From positions 1-7,604 of the forward strand of contig JAIRKS010000174.1 in NCBI GenBank assembly GCA_031259905.1: DNA of 7,604 nt. Reading direction: 5' to 3'. Both the position numbers and the translations under genes were made by a program. Positions 7,385-7,604 of the stretch are shown here, piece by piece. The first letter of the stretch is position 1. The number at the start of each line of letters is the position of its first letter. Origin of the DNA: Odoribacteraceae bacterium (GTDB taxonomy: Bacteria; Bacteroidota; Bacteroidia; Bacteroidales; Marinifilaceae). Below the pieces are notes generated by a model. That model did no database searches and was not told where the DNA came from. It saw only the letters and a list, made by a program, of their open reading frames with translations.

Positions 7385-7604
7385 TCATTCTTGCCCGACT
7401 AATCACGTTTTGCTCTCGACCGGTCACGTTTTGCTCTCGACCGGTCACGTTTTGCTCTCGACCGGTCACGTTTTGCTCTCGACTGATCACATTTTGCTCT
7501 CGACTGGTCACATTTTGCTCTCGACTGATCACGTTTGGAACTCCCAATATTATTTTGGGAGCTCCCAATTTCATTTTGGGAGCTCCCAATCTCATTTTGG
7601 GAGC
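7385..7604. repeat. Right 21-bp tandem repeat array with two unit families
   Basis: A TCAY-type landmark recurs at 7403, 7424, 7445, 7466, 7487, 7508, 7529, (7550), 7571 and 7592, an exact 21-bp period. A degenerate 18-bp unit precedes it at 7385-7402. Units at 7403-7528 belong to one family: TCACRTTTTGCTCTCGACYG plus a final variable base; the junction palindrome GACCGGTC is perfect in the first copies and decays to GACTGRTC in later ones. Units at 7550-7604 belong to another, with the perfect 14-bp palindrome TTGGGAGCTCCCAA. The unit at 7529-7549 is a hybrid of the two. The array continues past the window edge. The minus strand is open throughout as heptads (LGAPKMK, then REQNVTS/REQNVTG), ending at a TAG at 7322-7320. 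There are no spacers, so this is not CRISPR. The gene-free region 7273-7604 holds only this array, the GC-rich pair and the promoter. Confidence 0.95.

Overview
The window is a GC-rich stretch from a member of the Bacteroidota, probably the order Bacteroidales. Three things point there. A Bacteroidota-type promoter (TTTG, 20 nt, TACTTTAG) precedes the first gene. No gene start has a Shine-Dalgarno sequence. The protein set (DUF5074/YncE-type surface lipoprotein, compact TonB-dependent receptor, AsmA-like protein, S41 lipoprotein protease) is also typical of that group. I cannot name the genus from the sequence; the high GC is more like Alistipes or Odoribacteraceae than Bacteroides, but this is only a guess.

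Layout: four genes on the minus strand fill 237-7272 and look like a single operon read from right to left. The order is a S41-family lipoprotein protease with a PDZ domain (7272 to 5896), an AsmA-like inner-membrane-anchored protein (5881 to 3428), a TonB-dependent outer-membrane receptor of BtuB size (3403 to 1418), and a seven-bladed beta-propeller lipoprotein resembling BtuG (1421 to 237). The gaps are 14 nt and 24 nt, and the last pair overlaps in an ATGA. All four products are predicted to act in the cell envelope. The last two form a receptor and surface-ligand-binder pair of the kind used for corrinoid (vitamin B12) capture in gut Bacteroidales. There is no cobalamin riboswitch or room for one, and the companion genes (AsmA, S41) are not the usual B12 partners, so the B12 assignment stays tentative.

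Both ends of the window are 21-bp tandem repeat arrays. The left array (1-147) is seven near-identical units. The right array (7345-7604, running off the edge) contains at least three different unit families: GC-rich, a family reading REQNVTG on the minus strand, and a family reading LGAPKMK. The last two share one uninterrupted 21-bp register and are joined by a hybrid unit. The left units and the outermost right units share a core TTTGGGA-NN-TCC-N-AA on the same strand, so related arrays bracket the operon. The left, LGAPKMK and GC-rich units each carry a perfect or nearly perfect 14-bp palindrome at 21-bp pitch (two helical turns); the REQNVTG units have an 8-bp one. This repeat system is the least explained part of the window.
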